The translations under genes were made by a program, and so were the position numbers. This document shows, in pieces, positions 48,400-60,433 of a stretch of 64,000 nt of DNA (positions are counted from its first letter, which is position 1; each line of letters begins with the position of its first letter). The DNA comes from Panicum virgatum (lineage: Eukaryota; Streptophyta; Magnoliopsida; Poales; Poaceae), in assembly GCF_016808335.1 (NCBI RefSeq), contig NC_053141.1:4167326-4231325 (forward strand), written 5' to 3'. The notes beneath the pieces are model-generated. The model made no database searches. It saw only the letters and a program-made list of their open reading frames with translations, and had not been told where the DNA came from.

Positions 48400-50440
48400 T
48401 AAGGTCTTGCTTAATTGATTGTAGCCATATTTTTTGGGATTATTGATCTAATTGAAACAAGTCATATCAACCTAGATCATTTTTTCTAGTTTAGAATACT
48501 TTTCTCATAAATCTAGAATAATTTTTGTTGAGCCCAATATTATTTTTGTTATAAAATAAACAAGTACATCCTTTCGGATCCGTACCTGCTAATTTTAATT
48601 GTACTAATTAACAATTAGCACTGGTGGATGTAGACAGATCTTTATTGGAATGTGCTTTTTAAAAGTGAAACATTAACAAATTTGATTGATGGATATAAGA
48701 TAAATTTGATCTCAACTACAGTTGGACAACAAAATACAACGTATACAACAGCTACCACGAATTTTTTATGAACAATGTTCGACCTAACACTAACACGACA
48801 TGGAAATGGTGACCCTGGCTGTGCTCAACAACTGTGTCACTCACGATATTTCTCAGCAGCTTCGTCGTGACATGATTTTTCGATATACTAATAATAATCT
48901 AAAACAGGCATAATTGAAAGGTTGAGGGACGACCTCTTTTTCTTTTTCTCTTTCTTTATGTCTTGAGGGAGCTTGTAAAGACTCTCTTTCTCTTTCTCTT
49001 TTTATTTAATTTACTAGAAAAATGTCGCGCCGTTGACGCCCTCGAGAGGCCCGTCACGGACATATATATTAGTGCTCATAAAGTTTTGTTGTAGGCTCAG
49101 TCAAATTTGATTTGGGTTGTTGAATGTATGTGTGTGAGGTGTGGAGCATTGAAATATGTCTATTGATCGTCCATGTGTCCGTAGCGAGAAATTATGTATG
49201 TGGTAGTCATCATAGGTGTCGATACTGTGTGTATGTGTGGGAGGCGATTTAACCCGTCACTGATACACATTAAGGGGGTTGGTTTTGCAAAAATCTTGGG
49301 GGTTTTTCTGTGAAATTGATGCTCGTGGAGTGCATCACCAAAGTTCAAGGGGTTTCATGTGAAAGCGACGTAGGCATAGTACCCGTTGATTTTACCCAAA
49401 TTCAGGAGTTTTTCATAAAATTACCGTCAATAGAGTGCATATCAATTTTGTCAAAGTTCAGAGGGTCTTTTGTAAAATTCACATTCACAAAAGTCCAAGG
49501 TTCTTTTGCAAAATTGCCATCCATGAACTGTGGGTTGATTTCACCAACGTTCGAGTTTTTTTTTCAAAATTTACATCCTCAACTGTTCGCTGTTGGATCA
49601 GCTGATCCGACGGCCGAGGTGATTTGGGGTGATGTGGCCACCATCTAGTGCAAGAAAATGCACCAGAATTAGTAGGAAAGATTTCTCAGCAGCTTCGTCG
49701 TGACATAATTTTTTGATATACTAATTTAAAAGGAGGTATAATTGAAAGGTTGAGGGATGACCTTTTTTTTCTTTTGTCTTTCTTTGTGTTTTGAGTGAGC
49801 TTGTAAAGACTCTCTTTCTCTTTACCTTTTTATTTAATTTATATATAATCAGTACTTCAGTAGGCGATGCTGATTCCCTCATGTTGCCTAAAAAAAGGTT
49901 GAGGGACGACTTAGCGTTGACGGAGCTGAGCGTGGGGCAGGTGTCCGGAAATTTCACGCAAACCGTGTCAGAGTGCTAGGCCAACTGGCTATAGTAGGGA
50001 TGGTAATGGCCATAAGTCTAGTGATCACTGCACAATCCAACTAGATTTTTTAATTTTTTAGTTTAAAATTTTATAAAATTAGAATCCCGCCCATTTAAAT
50101 TCCAGCTCTTATATTATTTAGGTCAAATTTGAGGGCTCTCTACCACCCTGACACTAGCCTCCATGTAGATAAGTACGTTGGATTCGTCTAACAGGTGATC
50201 TTATGCAATGACACATTATCTTAATCACACGACTTAACACACAACCTGTACAATAAATTATTTTTTTAGTTGTATCATAATAGTATCATATCCCTTAATT
50301 TATATATAATGGAAAAAGGTAAAATAGTCTATTCCATCCTTGAACTATCACGCACAATTCGCAGGTCGCCCGCTAAAGAATGCGCATGGCCGTGTGTGTC
50401 TAGCATGCGGCATACCAAACTTGCATCGAAAATGACCTAA
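48400..50440. repeat. Intergenic block with a 160-bp direct duplication
   Basis: The segment ATTTCTCAGCAGCTTCGTCG...AAGACTCTCTTTCTC occurs at about 48856-49018 and 49681-49843, roughly 85-90% alike by eye. Between them, 49280-49590 carries a degenerate tandem with period about 60 bp around the word AAAGTTCA(A/G)(A/G)GG..TTTTT. No gene is seen. Confidence 0.55.
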
Positions 50441-51165
50441 ATCCATCACATCAAATTTTTGAACATATATATGTAGCATTAAATGCAGTTGAAAGAATAA
50501 CTAATTACATAATATAACTGTTTCATATGATATGAATTTTTTAAGCCTAATTAGTCTATAATTGGACATTAATCTATTATCTTATTATTTGGCCAACAAA
50601 CGGATCCTCCACATTCGCTCTCAAAGCATAGAAATTTTCATGTTAATCGGAAAAAAATAGAAAAATAAAAATTATCCACCACTGACATTATGATAAAAAT
50701 TAGCCTAAAAACTCATGTGCGTAATTAAAAATCACCCACCAATACTATTATAAAAAATTAAATTTAAAATACTATTTAGTTATGTATCAGTTACAACTTA
50801 CAAATATATACTATTAATAAAAACTAAATCTAACAATAATCAATTAAAATAAAATGAAAATAAGAATAATTATCTGCATAATATTATTAAAGCTCAACAA
50901 ATCAAATTGTTATTATAGATAGATCATAGTTAAATTATTTTAGTCAACAATAAGACATAATTTACGATAATGAACAGGACCATGTATGGTAAAAAAATAG
51001 AATAATCTTTAACTAAGGATACAACGATATGCAAATTTTTGAATTTTCAATACTACCTGTGCAAATGCGCGGGCTATATGCCTAGTTATCAAATAAAAAC
51101 AAAATATGCTACATTACCAAAACTCAAATTTTTTCGCGAACTAAACACAGCCTCAAAAGCTTGCT
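50441..51165. mobile_element. Grass MITE copy 2, split by a Helitron
   Basis: The left part 50441-50572 (ATCACATC..., AGCATTAAATGCAGTTGAAA, AGCCTAATTAGTCTATAATTGGACA) and the right part 51086-51165 (TTATCAAATAA..., ATGCTACATTACC, GCGAACTAAACACAGCC) together make one copy of the family seen at 11362-11590 and 51170-51388. The middle is occupied by a Helitron. Confidence 0.65.
50573..51085 (+). mobile_element. Small non-autonomous Helitron, 513 bp
   Basis: It starts TC, ends CTAG after a GC-rich ATGCGCGGGCTATATGC stretch, and sits between A (50572) and T (51086). These are the rules for plant Helitrons: 5' TC, 3' CTRR, insertion between A and T, no target duplication. The host MITE reads through once the insert is ignored, which fixes both borders. 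No Rep/helicase is present. Confidence 0.78.
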
Positions 51166-51169
51166 AGCA

Positions 51170-51388
51170 AGGCCCTGTTTAGTTGCAAAAAAATTTCTAC
51201 AGTATCCGTCACATCGAATCTTTGGACACATACATGGAGCATTAAATGCAGTTGAAAAAATAACAAATTACACAGCGTAACTATTTTTTAAACCTAATTA
51301 GTCCATAATCGAACATTAACTGTCAAATAATAACAAATATACTACAGTATCCAACCTCAAACTTTTTCGCCAACTAAATGCAGCCTTA
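51170..51388. mobile_element. Grass MITE copy 3
   Basis: Ends AGGCCCTGTTTAGTTG and CAACTAAATGCAGCCTT are imperfect inverted repeats. Internal landmarks match copies 1 and 2. Non-coding. Confidence 0.65.
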
Positions 51389-51534
51389 CATCCAAAAATT
51401 TTTGCAGCGGGAGGCAGGCTCGACGCGGGCAGTCGCCGTAATTGTTTCATAATAATGAGACGGCGAAACTCCTGATCTGATGGCATTTCTCCAAAACCCA
51501 CCTCCGGTGAGAATTCAAAAAGCTCACACGTTAG

Positions 51535-51867
51535 AGCCGTGTTTAGTTCCAAAAATCAAAATTCCAAATTTTTTTCCGGAACCTGCATGGAGACTTAAAT
51601 CTAGACGAAATAAAAAACACATTGCGACTGCTGCCTATAAATCGCGAGACGAATCTAATGAACCTAATTAGGCCGTAATCAGACGCTAAATTGCTACAGT
51701 AATGCTACAGTAAATAACCTATAATGACAAATTAATTTGGCTCATTACATTCGTCTCGCGATTTACAGACGAGTTCTGTAATTTATTTTGTGATTAATTT
51801 ATATTTAGTACTTCAAACATAAAAAATGTCTTTTTAAAAAATTTATGGAGCGCACCTAAACACAGCC
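51535..51867. mobile_element. MITE upstream of the NLR gene, 333 bp
   Basis: The ends AGCCGTGTTTAG and (reverse complement) GGCTGTGTTTAG are flanked by TAG on both sides. An internal inverted pair, ATCGCGAGACGAAT and ATTCGTCTCGCGAT, is a hallmark of a common grass MITE. It lies about 0.5 kb before the NLR start. Confidence 0.62.
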
Positions 51868-52370
51868 TAGGTGCCCGAGGGGTGGTAGAAAGGCCTAGAT
51901 TTTAGTAAAAAAAATCTAAACACTAGACTCTCATTGAGCTGCGCTCTAATCTAATCACGTATAATTTATTACCGCCACACGCCACTCGATAGTCAGACAC
52001 TCCCCTCCCGGCCTCATCTCTCTCCATCCACTCCACTCCACACTCCAGTGAGATCCATCACCCGGCCGGCCGGCGGCGAGGCGAAGGCTAAGCTAACCGA
52101 CGGCCACCACCACGGGCTAAACACACATGCGTGTATAGTCCACGTGAGGTTTCTGGAGCAGCTCCCCTCGCGGTTCATCGACTCCTCAAGCTGCCGGAGG
52201 GCCGCCACGTCCATAGGTCGGATCCCTCCAGATCCGGTCAACGCCGACGTGAAGCTGCTTCTGCCGCCGCCGCCGCCCTCGACTGAGTTCTGAGGGGAGG
52301 AGGACCACCATAATTCAGAAGAAGCTCCACCAAAGCTAGGAGCGGGGAGGAACCGGCAGCCGCGGCGACC

Positions 52371-55300
52371 ATGGAAGCCGTGCAAAGCGCCCTTTCCCTC
52401 CTATCGGGCGTGGTCCGAGCGCCGGCGGATCTGGAGAAAGCGCTGCAGCAACTCGAGACGATGCAATTGCCCTCCGCTCGCTTGCTCATCCACCAAAGCG
52501 AGTGGGGCATGTTCAAGAATACGGAGCTAGACAAACTTATCTGGCAGCTCAAGTACGCCACCGACGATGCCGAGGACCTTCTCCGTGATTTCAGAGACCA
52601 GGCGCAGCGGCGAAAGATTGAGGACGCAGGCCGGAGCAGGACAGGTCAACTCTGTTCTTCCTCTGTCAGTAATGTAGCACATATATTCCATGGTAGCAGT
52701 GGAAGGGTAAGGGAGGCCCAAGATAAGCTAGAAAAGGCTCGGGCTGAGGTTGAGAACGGGCTCACTAAGAGGGGTCTCCATGTTGTGCCACTGAAGTTGA
52801 TGCCTACAACAACTGAAATCATCACCGCTCCTCAAGTGTTTGGCCGTGAAACAGAACGGGATCAAGTGATGGAGGTGCTGGGTGTGACTGCGACCATTGA
52901 CCGCATCCAAGAATTTGATCAGGTGATCACTCAAATGGGCATGCCACTCACTATGGGCAGTACATCTGCAGGTTCATCTAAAAGAAAGAGCGCAGGGCAT
53001 CAAAAGAAAAGAAAGAGCGCAGCGGCATCTACAAGCAAAGCAGCCAAGCGGCTTGGCAACAGTAGCAGCAGCCCAAGATTTGCTGAGACTACCAACCTAG
53101 CTGGCAACGTTTCTGTCTTGCCGATTTTTGGCATTGGCGGGATTGGGAAGACCACCCTAGCTCAGCTCATCTACAATGACGACAGGGTGAGAGCCCACTT
53201 TACTGTGAGGATATGGGTCTGCGTTTCTGACCTCTTTGATGATGAACGGATGACAAAGGAGATCATCAAGACCATGTCTGAGCCAAACATTGACTTGCCG
53301 TCTGATATAGGTGATCTTCGAGTACAGCTGAAGAAGCAGCTGAAGAGCCAAAAGTTCCTTTTGGTCCTGGATGATATTTGGCAGATTTCCCAACAGCAAT
53401 GGGAGTATTTTTATGCACCGTTGAGGTGTGGCCTTGAAGGTAGCATGATCTTAGTGACTACAAGACACCAAAACATCGCCCATCTTGTGGCCACCAGCAG
53501 TTGTGAGCCTGTCCAACTCAAAGGATTGCCTGATGATATATTTTGGGAATTCTTCAAGGAATGTGCATTTGGCAGAAAGCTCCCAGAGTCATATCCTCGC
53601 TTGCAAGAGATTGGTCGGAAAATTTGCTTTAAGTTGCGCGGTACTCCTTTGGCTGCCAAAACTCTCGGACGCTTGTTGAATAGTAAGCTGTCTGAGGACC
53701 ATTGGAGCTATATCGAGGGCAGTGAATTATGGGAGCAACCCCAAAAGGATGGCGATATATTACCAGCCCTTCGACTAAGCTACCTGTATCTCCCAATTGA
53801 ACTTAGGAGATGCTTTGCATTTTGCTCCATGTTTCCAAAAGATTATAGCTTTGGGCGACATGAGATCGTTGACATTTGGGTGGCAGAAGGCTTTGTTGCA
53901 CCAGAGGGGAGCATGCGTCTTCAAGATGTGGGGATCAGGTACTTGGATGAATTGAGAGGAAGGTGTATTTTCCAAACCGATCCAAAGTTCCATGATCAGG
54001 ATAGGTATGTAATGCATGACTTGATCCATGATACTGTGCAACAAGCTTCAATGCATGAATGCTTATTGATGACAGATTTGCACAACGAAGTGATACATGA
54101 GTGGCGCCATATGTCACTTGAGGTGGATGGTGAATCCTTGAGCACACTTGAAAACACTCTACATTTGAATAAATTGCGTTCACTTAGGTTTGGTACCAAA
54201 TTGAAGGTTGAGATGACTTGGTTCAGTCTGCTCTCTAACATCCTGTTTTTGAGCCTAAGAGGTTGCAATCTAGAGGGGCTACCTGAAAGCATATGTGAGT
54301 TGAGTAGCCTCCGTTATCTTGATATATCCCATAGCCATATAAAAGAATTGCCAGCGAAAATCAGGTGCCTTTACAACCTACAAGTTGTTGATGCAAGCCA
54401 TTCACTTCTGGTAACAATTCATCAGGATGTAACCAAGCTAACCAACTTGCGTCAACTAGCACTGCCCGTGGGAGCTTCTCTGGCTCTATCAAGGATACCT
54501 GGGCTGGGAAATCTGTCTTGCCTTAGGAACTTGAGCTATTTTACAGTTGTAAGAAAGAATGGGGTATTTCAAGAGCTGAATGGCATGAATCAGCTCAGAG
54601 GAACGCTATGTATCAAATCTATTCGTGCTGTGAACAGCATGAAGGAGGCTGCTGAGGCGAGACTTGTTGACAAGAAACATCTCAAGGAATTAGATCTACA
54701 CTGGGGGGATGGTACCAGAACTTGGAACCCAAGACCCTGTGAGAATGAAGTGATCGATGGCTTGTGCCTCATGAGACAATTCAACACCTTAAGGTCTATA
54801 GCTTTGGGGGTGATAGGTTACCAAACTGGTTAAATCCAGAAGACGTACAAAATTTAAGAAGCCTGAGGTTTTCCTGTTGTCATCACTTGGAAACACTATC
54901 AAATCCCTACTTTACAGGTGTTACACAAGGTGGTTCAACGGGTCAGCATGCAAGCAGTAGTACCAATTGCAGCAACGGTATTGCATTTGTTGCCTTTACA
55001 CGTCTCACTTCTGTAAGTCTTGTCAGTTGCAAGGGACTGAAGAATCTTGATCAGTTCTTGTCCCCGAAGAACCTCCCATCTCTTGAGTCGATATTGCTTT
55101 CTGATTGTACCAGTCTAGAATCAATACCTGCCCAAGAGTTTGTGAGATTTGTTCACCTCCGGTTCCTGAAAATCAGCTTTTGTTGAAGTTTGGTGTGCTC
55201 GCGGCCATCAGAGGAAATAATGGTTTTACCCCCCTCACTCCGGCGGCTCTGTGTTTGGTGTTGTGGTGAGCTCGACAGATCATTTCCATCCTGCCTACAG

Positions 55301-55573
55301 AAGCTCACCTCTCTCACTGTATTGTGCTTGGTTGAATGTGGCAACGTCGAGTCGATCCCGTTGGACTCGATCCCCTGCAGAAATAAACTCAGATACCTGA
55401 TTCTCAGAGACTGCAAGGAGTTGTCGTCAATTGGTGGATCGGGCATTCCTTCATCCATAGCCTTTAAATATGTAGGAAACTGTCCTAAGCTAACCAGCGT
55501 ATATCAGCAGAGCGGCTGGCCGTCTGAACGAAACGAAGAGGAGAAGGAAATCAGAGAATGGCTCCCGATGTGA
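52371..55573 (+). CDS. CC-NB-ARC-LRR disease-resistance gene, frameshifted in the LRR
   Basis: An intracellular immune receptor of the CNL class. From ATG 52371 an uninterrupted frame of 820 codons runs to 54833. It has a coiled-coil Rx-type domain with DDAEDLL at residues 65-71, a Lys/Arg-rich linker (204-227), P-loop GIGGIGKTT (254-262), kinase-2 LVLDDIW (331-337), RNBS-B ILVTTR, GLPL-like GTPLAAKTL, RNBS-D CFAFCSMFPKDY, MHD at 548-550 and several LRRs. Near 54767 one base appears missing: homology jumps to another frame (PHETIQHLKVYSFGGDRLPN...), which runs to an in-frame TGA at 55184 and then on to 55573. As it stands the product is cut off in the LRR. It is either a pseudogene, a truncated receptor or a sequence error. 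Gene finders may bridge the break with a false intron. Confidence 0.88.
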
Positions 55574-57400
55574 TTTCTGTCGCGGAGATGTGATCTACAG
55601 ACATCCCCTTAACTACCAAGACCTGATGACAGATAAACATAGCGTGCTTGTTATAGTTTCTGTAATTTCTGGATTCCATCCTCTGTGGTCTGTAGTCTGA
55701 ATATGCATGTGCATATTTGCTGGTGTCTTGCTAGCTGATCTTAAATGAATTTGTGTATATGGATGAGTATAAGTATATTGTATTTTTAAAGGATAGACCT
55801 GATTTTTTGTTTTTACTATCCATCAAAAGCCCATGCACTTGCGCAGTCTAGTTTCATTTGGAACGATCGAACTGCACTCTGGTTTCATTTGTTAATACTG
55901 TTTGTCATTATTTTTAAAGGCTAGACCTGATTTTATTGGAACTTTTTTGGTTAACTTCTGAGTCTGTTTTTTTTTTCTCAACATGGTTACAGCCCCATAT
56001 CAAAATTTTAAAATACTAAATGCATCATTTTGCAAAACATGCACAGATGATCAACATTATGAAATGGAGTACTAGACTAGACATATTTAAACCTAGATCA
56101 ACATTTTGAATTTATGATACTCATCACCTTTCGAAACCTATGACGACATTGTTTAAAGATTACATCTCACAGTTGTCAAAAACTAGATCAACAATTTGAA
56201 ACGGCCACGATAAGTGTGAGCATTTTGGAAAGGCAAATCATTTTGTTTACGTGAAATGTTGACGCATTATATGTAAAATGTTAACCTGAGATTTGCTAGC
56301 TGTGTCCCTTCCTGCCAGCGATGCGGACCTGGCCAAAAGATGGCGCCGCTCGCTCTGAAAGGGAAGGCCGCCGGCGTGTTCCTCGCAGCCAAAAACGACC
56401 TGAGCACGACGCCATGGATCCGGTCGCGGAAGGAAGCTCAAGGGGGAGGAATTGAATTGAGGAAAGGAATAAAAGCGCCGTTACATCACATGGCGTCCGT
56501 GGTGTGGATGTGGCGGTGACGGGCGAGTAGTGCGAGCTTTCGAGAGCACGAGCAGCAAAGCAAGTAGCTGGAGCTGGCTGGCGTGCAGTGAGAGCAGAGG
56601 AGGTTGTCTACTTGTGTTGTGAGTTGTGACTTGTCCAGCGCAGCAGCAGCCCAGACAGCAGAACCGTAGCCGCGAGAGGCGACTCGTTGCATTCCAAGAC
56701 GTCTCCTTTTTCCATCCGTGCCGGCGTGGCACCTCCCGTGGACGCCCGAGGTTTTTCCTGTTCCCGTTCCAACCGGGGGTTGGGTTCCTTTCTTTCTTGC
56801 TCCTGTCGTCCTCAACCAACGGGCATGGGCATCGTCCTGGCCGTGACCTCTGGGTTTTGTGAGATGTCCATATGCGCACTGCGGGATGACCATGACTCCA
56901 TCTACCTTTTCGTTTCTTTTCTTCTTTTTCCTTCTCCTCCACTCATCCGATCCTCTCTCTCTCTCTCTCTCTTTTTCCTCCTGATGCCTTTCTTTTTTTG
57001 CTCAACTTTATTTGACTCGCATCATAACTCACAAATTCTTCTGTACTTGAAAAGTTAAACCACATTGACAGACAAAATCAAGATCGGGATGGACAAGTCA
57101 AAAACTTGTCTATAATCGTGTATCTTTCTTTGTGTAGCAAGTTTAATTTCACAACGAATTCCACTGATACTAGTCTTATGATGAGTTGTACGGAAAAATA
57201 TCAGATCATTTATTTGAGATTCATTATTATCTTTATCTTTATGTGTGTGTAACAAGATAATATTGGAGCCGAGAAGATGTAGACCTATTGTTATCCTCCA
57301 GTAGGGAAAATACACAGTCATATTCTTTTTTTCCCAAGTCAAACCACTTCCAAGTTCTAAGTTCCTACAGAATTGACTATTTGACCGTGGTTTGAATTTC
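55574..57400. other. Spacer between NLR and glycosyltransferase genes
   Basis: NLR 3' flank, then AT-rich sequence. A GC-rich patch at 56300-56900 has long frames on both strands but no domain I know. A CT microsatellite lies at about 56953-56971. No gene is supported. Confidence 0.4.
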
Positions 57401-57492
57401 AGTCGCCAACCGACTCCCTTCCGTTCCGGACGGTTCGTTCCGTCCTCCCTTCCACTTCGCCGCTTCCCACCAAAACCACGCCGCCGCCCACC

Positions 57493-60433
57493 ATGCCCAT
57501 GGCGACCCCATCCCACGCCGTCCCGCTCCGCGCGCTCCTCGTCGGGCTCCCCCTCCTCTCCCTCCTCATCGTCTTCCACCTCCTCCACCGCCCGGCGCCC
57601 CTGCCCCTGCCGCTCCGCGCGCGCGCGGAGGCGCTGGTGGATCCCCCTCCCTCCACGACGCCGCCCCCGGCGTCACGGCACCGGCCGGAGCCGGAGACGG
57701 AGCCGACGTCCCTGCGCCACGTGGTGTTCGGCATCGCCTCCTCCCGCCGCACGCTGCCGCTCCGGATCCCGCTCCTCCGCCTCTGGCTGCGCGCCCCCGC
57801 GCGAGCCTTCCTCTTCCTCGACGCGCCCGCGCCGGCGCCCGTCGTCGCCGGGGGCCTCCCGCGCGGCCTCGCGCTCCGCGTCTCCGCCGACGCGTCCCGC
57901 TTCCCCTACACGCACCCGCGGGGCCTCCCCTCGGCCGTCCGAGTCGCGCGCATCGCCGGGGAGCTCGTCGCCGCGCTCGAAAAGGAGGAGGGGGAGGGCC
58001 GCCGCCCGCCGCCGCGGTGGCTCGTGCTCGCCGACGACGACACCGCCTTCGTGCTCCCGAACTTGCTCCGCGCCCTCCGCGGGTACGACCACCGCGAGCC
58101 GTGGTACCTCGGCTCGCGCTCCGAGTCCGCGGCGCAGAACGCCTGGCACGGCTTCGCCATGGCCTACGGCGGCGCCGGCATCGCCGTCAGCTGGCCGCTC
58201 GCGCGCCGCCTCGCCCGCGCGCTCGACTCGTGCGTCCTCAGGTACCCGCACCTCTACGGCAGCGACGCCAGGATCTACGCCTGCCTCGCCGAGCTCGGCG
58301 TCGAGCTCACCCACGAGCCAGGATTCCACCAGGTGCGCCCCTGCTTCTTCTTGCTCCTCCTCATGCCGCGGCTTCAATGTGCCGTTGTGCTGTGCTCTTG
58401 GCATGTTCCATTACATGAATAGAATTATTTAACAAGAAAAAAAAATTATTTTTAGTACTTTTACAGCAGAACTGGGTTAGGAGTCAGTGGATTGTCTCAA
58501 AACTAGGAGCAGACAATCAACCTCGTAACTACAATCATTCTTCCTCTGTTTCCCCCACATAGTTCATTGTGGCAGAGACGTCAGATGCCTCTAGCTGATG
58601 GAGGAGCCAATAAAGTATCATTTCGCTCTTCTCTGATGTCTTATGTAGTAGTATTGATTATTGTCCTACTGGTGTACGGTGTTTAGATTGTTTCGGCAAG
58701 GTATCCAGTTTTTTGTGCTAACATTTAATGTTCTGAAAAACTATTTTCAGTACGTTTAGAACAGAACTTGGTTAGGAGTCCGGGGATTGTCTCAAAACTA
58801 GGAAAAACAATCAACCTCGTAACTACAATCATTCCTCCTCTGTTTCCCCACATAGGAGTAGTTCATTGTGGCAGAGACGTCAGATGCCTCTAGCTGATGG
58901 AGGAGCCAATAAAGTATCTGTTCGTTCTTCTCTGATGTCTTATGTAGTATTGTTTAGGCAAGGTATCTAGTTTTTTGTGCTAATATTTAATGTTTCGATG
59001 AGGATTTGTTGATGACATATTATAAGTGAGCATGGATTTAGATATGGCTACTATCTGGTTGTGTGGCCAGTACAAGTAGGAAGCATGCTGCCAACAAGCA
59101 AACTTTAAAAGTCACTGGTCTTCGAAAAATGCCAATATAAGATTGGTTGGACTTTTCTGCATTTTTTGTTGAGCCTCGGATAAAATTAAATCTTATCCTT
59201 TGGAACTCTCAAGAAATGAAGAGCCACACAGGGTGATGGGCACTGGTTAACCTCTGCCACTTTGTAGTGCTGAATCTGTACAAAAGTGATCGATATTGGT
59301 AGTCTTGTACATCAATGGACGTTAACGTGAGGTCACTTAAAATAGTGGCTATTATGGTCCACATTGGGGTTTAGGAGCACAATGGCACACATCCCTTTCA
59401 GACAACTTAATAACGCTTTGGTCAGTTCTATCTGAATGTTTGATAAATGCAAATAGTACTTTTGCTGAAGCTTATGGTTGTGCAATTTGTATACAGAAGT
59501 TAACATGGCTGCAGTAGTCATTTCATCTTTTCGTTGTGCTGCTTCATACTTTGCACTTTGAAATTGGTAAAATCTAGAGACTGCTTCTACTTCAGTTTCT
59601 TCAATGTCGTGGAGAAAGCATTTAGCTGTTTAGTGTGCTTTTATTCAGACATAGTTTAACTCCGAACTTACATCTTTTTTTTGCATTTGTTATTACCAGA
59701 TCGACCTTCATGGTGATATTTCTGGCCTGCTAAGAGCGCATCCACTTTCTGCTTTAGTTTCACTGCACCATCTTGATCATGTGTATCCTCTTTACCCTGG
59801 AATGGACCGGACAAGAGCAATGAAACATTTCTTCCAAGCTGCTAATGCTGATCCAGCCAGGATCCTGCAACAAACAGTGTGCTATGACCGTAAAAGATCG
59901 CTTACAGTATCAATCGCATGGGGCTATTCAGTTCAGGTGTTCAAAGGCAACGTCCTGCTCCCTGACCTCCTTGCTGTGCAGAAAACATTTGTGCCATGGA
60001 AAAGGGGCCGCAATGTTACAGATGTCTATATGTTTAACACCAAACATGTTCCCAGAGATGAGTGCAAAAGAGGAGCTCTTTTCTTCCTGAAAAGCATTTC
60101 TTCGGGGGACGGCAAGACAGAAACCACTTACAATAGACAGCCACCGAGAAAATGCTCGCATGACTTGATACCATTGAGGAATCTAAGTCTGATAAAAGTG
60201 ACAGCAGAACAACTGCAATTGGTTCCTGGGAAGGTATGAGTAGGGGTAACTTTTGGCATCAATGGTTGCTTAAATTGGATTTACGCTAACATTTATAATT
60301 CTTTGTTACTTGTCTGTAATTTCAGGCCTTAAGACGACATTGTTGTGACATCGTACCTTCTTCATCTGATACCACCATGGATATTAACATCAGAAAATGC
60401 AAAGATGATGAGTTAATTGCGATGCATTCATAG
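57493..60433 (+). CDS. DUF604 / GT31 fringe-like glycosyltransferase
   Basis: A Golgi-type beta-glycosyltransferase of the plant DUF604 (fringe-related, GT31) group. The sugar and acceptor are unknown. Exons: 57493-58332 (280 codons), 59700-60233 (178) and 60326-60433 (35 plus stop), with GT-AG introns in phase 0, giving 493 aa. Residues 11-31 form a single membrane anchor after a short N-terminus (type II topology), followed by a Pro-rich stem. DDD at 181-183 in WLVLADDDTAF is the metal-binding motif. WYLGSRSES and GFAMAYGGAGIAVS are fringe-like core segments, and exon 2 carries the DUF604 part (VYPLYPGMDRTRAMKHFF, SIAWGYSVQVF). The chosen ATG gives MPMATPSHAV; no alternative is better. Exon 1 is extremely GC-rich and exon 2 is not, a usual grass 5'-3' gradient. 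Intron 1 has a 300-bp tandem duplication. Confidence 0.92.
58446..58996. repeat. Tandem duplication in glycosyltransferase intron 1
   Basis: Two adjacent copies of about 250-295 bp (58446-58740 and 58743-58996). Both contain GGATTGTCTCAAAACTAGG, CAGAGACGTCAGATGCCTC and GGAGCCAATAAAGTATC in order and are about 90% alike by eye. Confidence 0.75.

Noticed and set aside
54764..55186. A separate gene after the NLR
   Set aside because: The frame continues the LRR of the NLR without its own promoter or start. It is the same gene after a frameshift.
56481..57050. Gene upstream of the glycosyltransferase
   Set aside because: Several frames overlap on both strands but none shows splice structure or a known domain.
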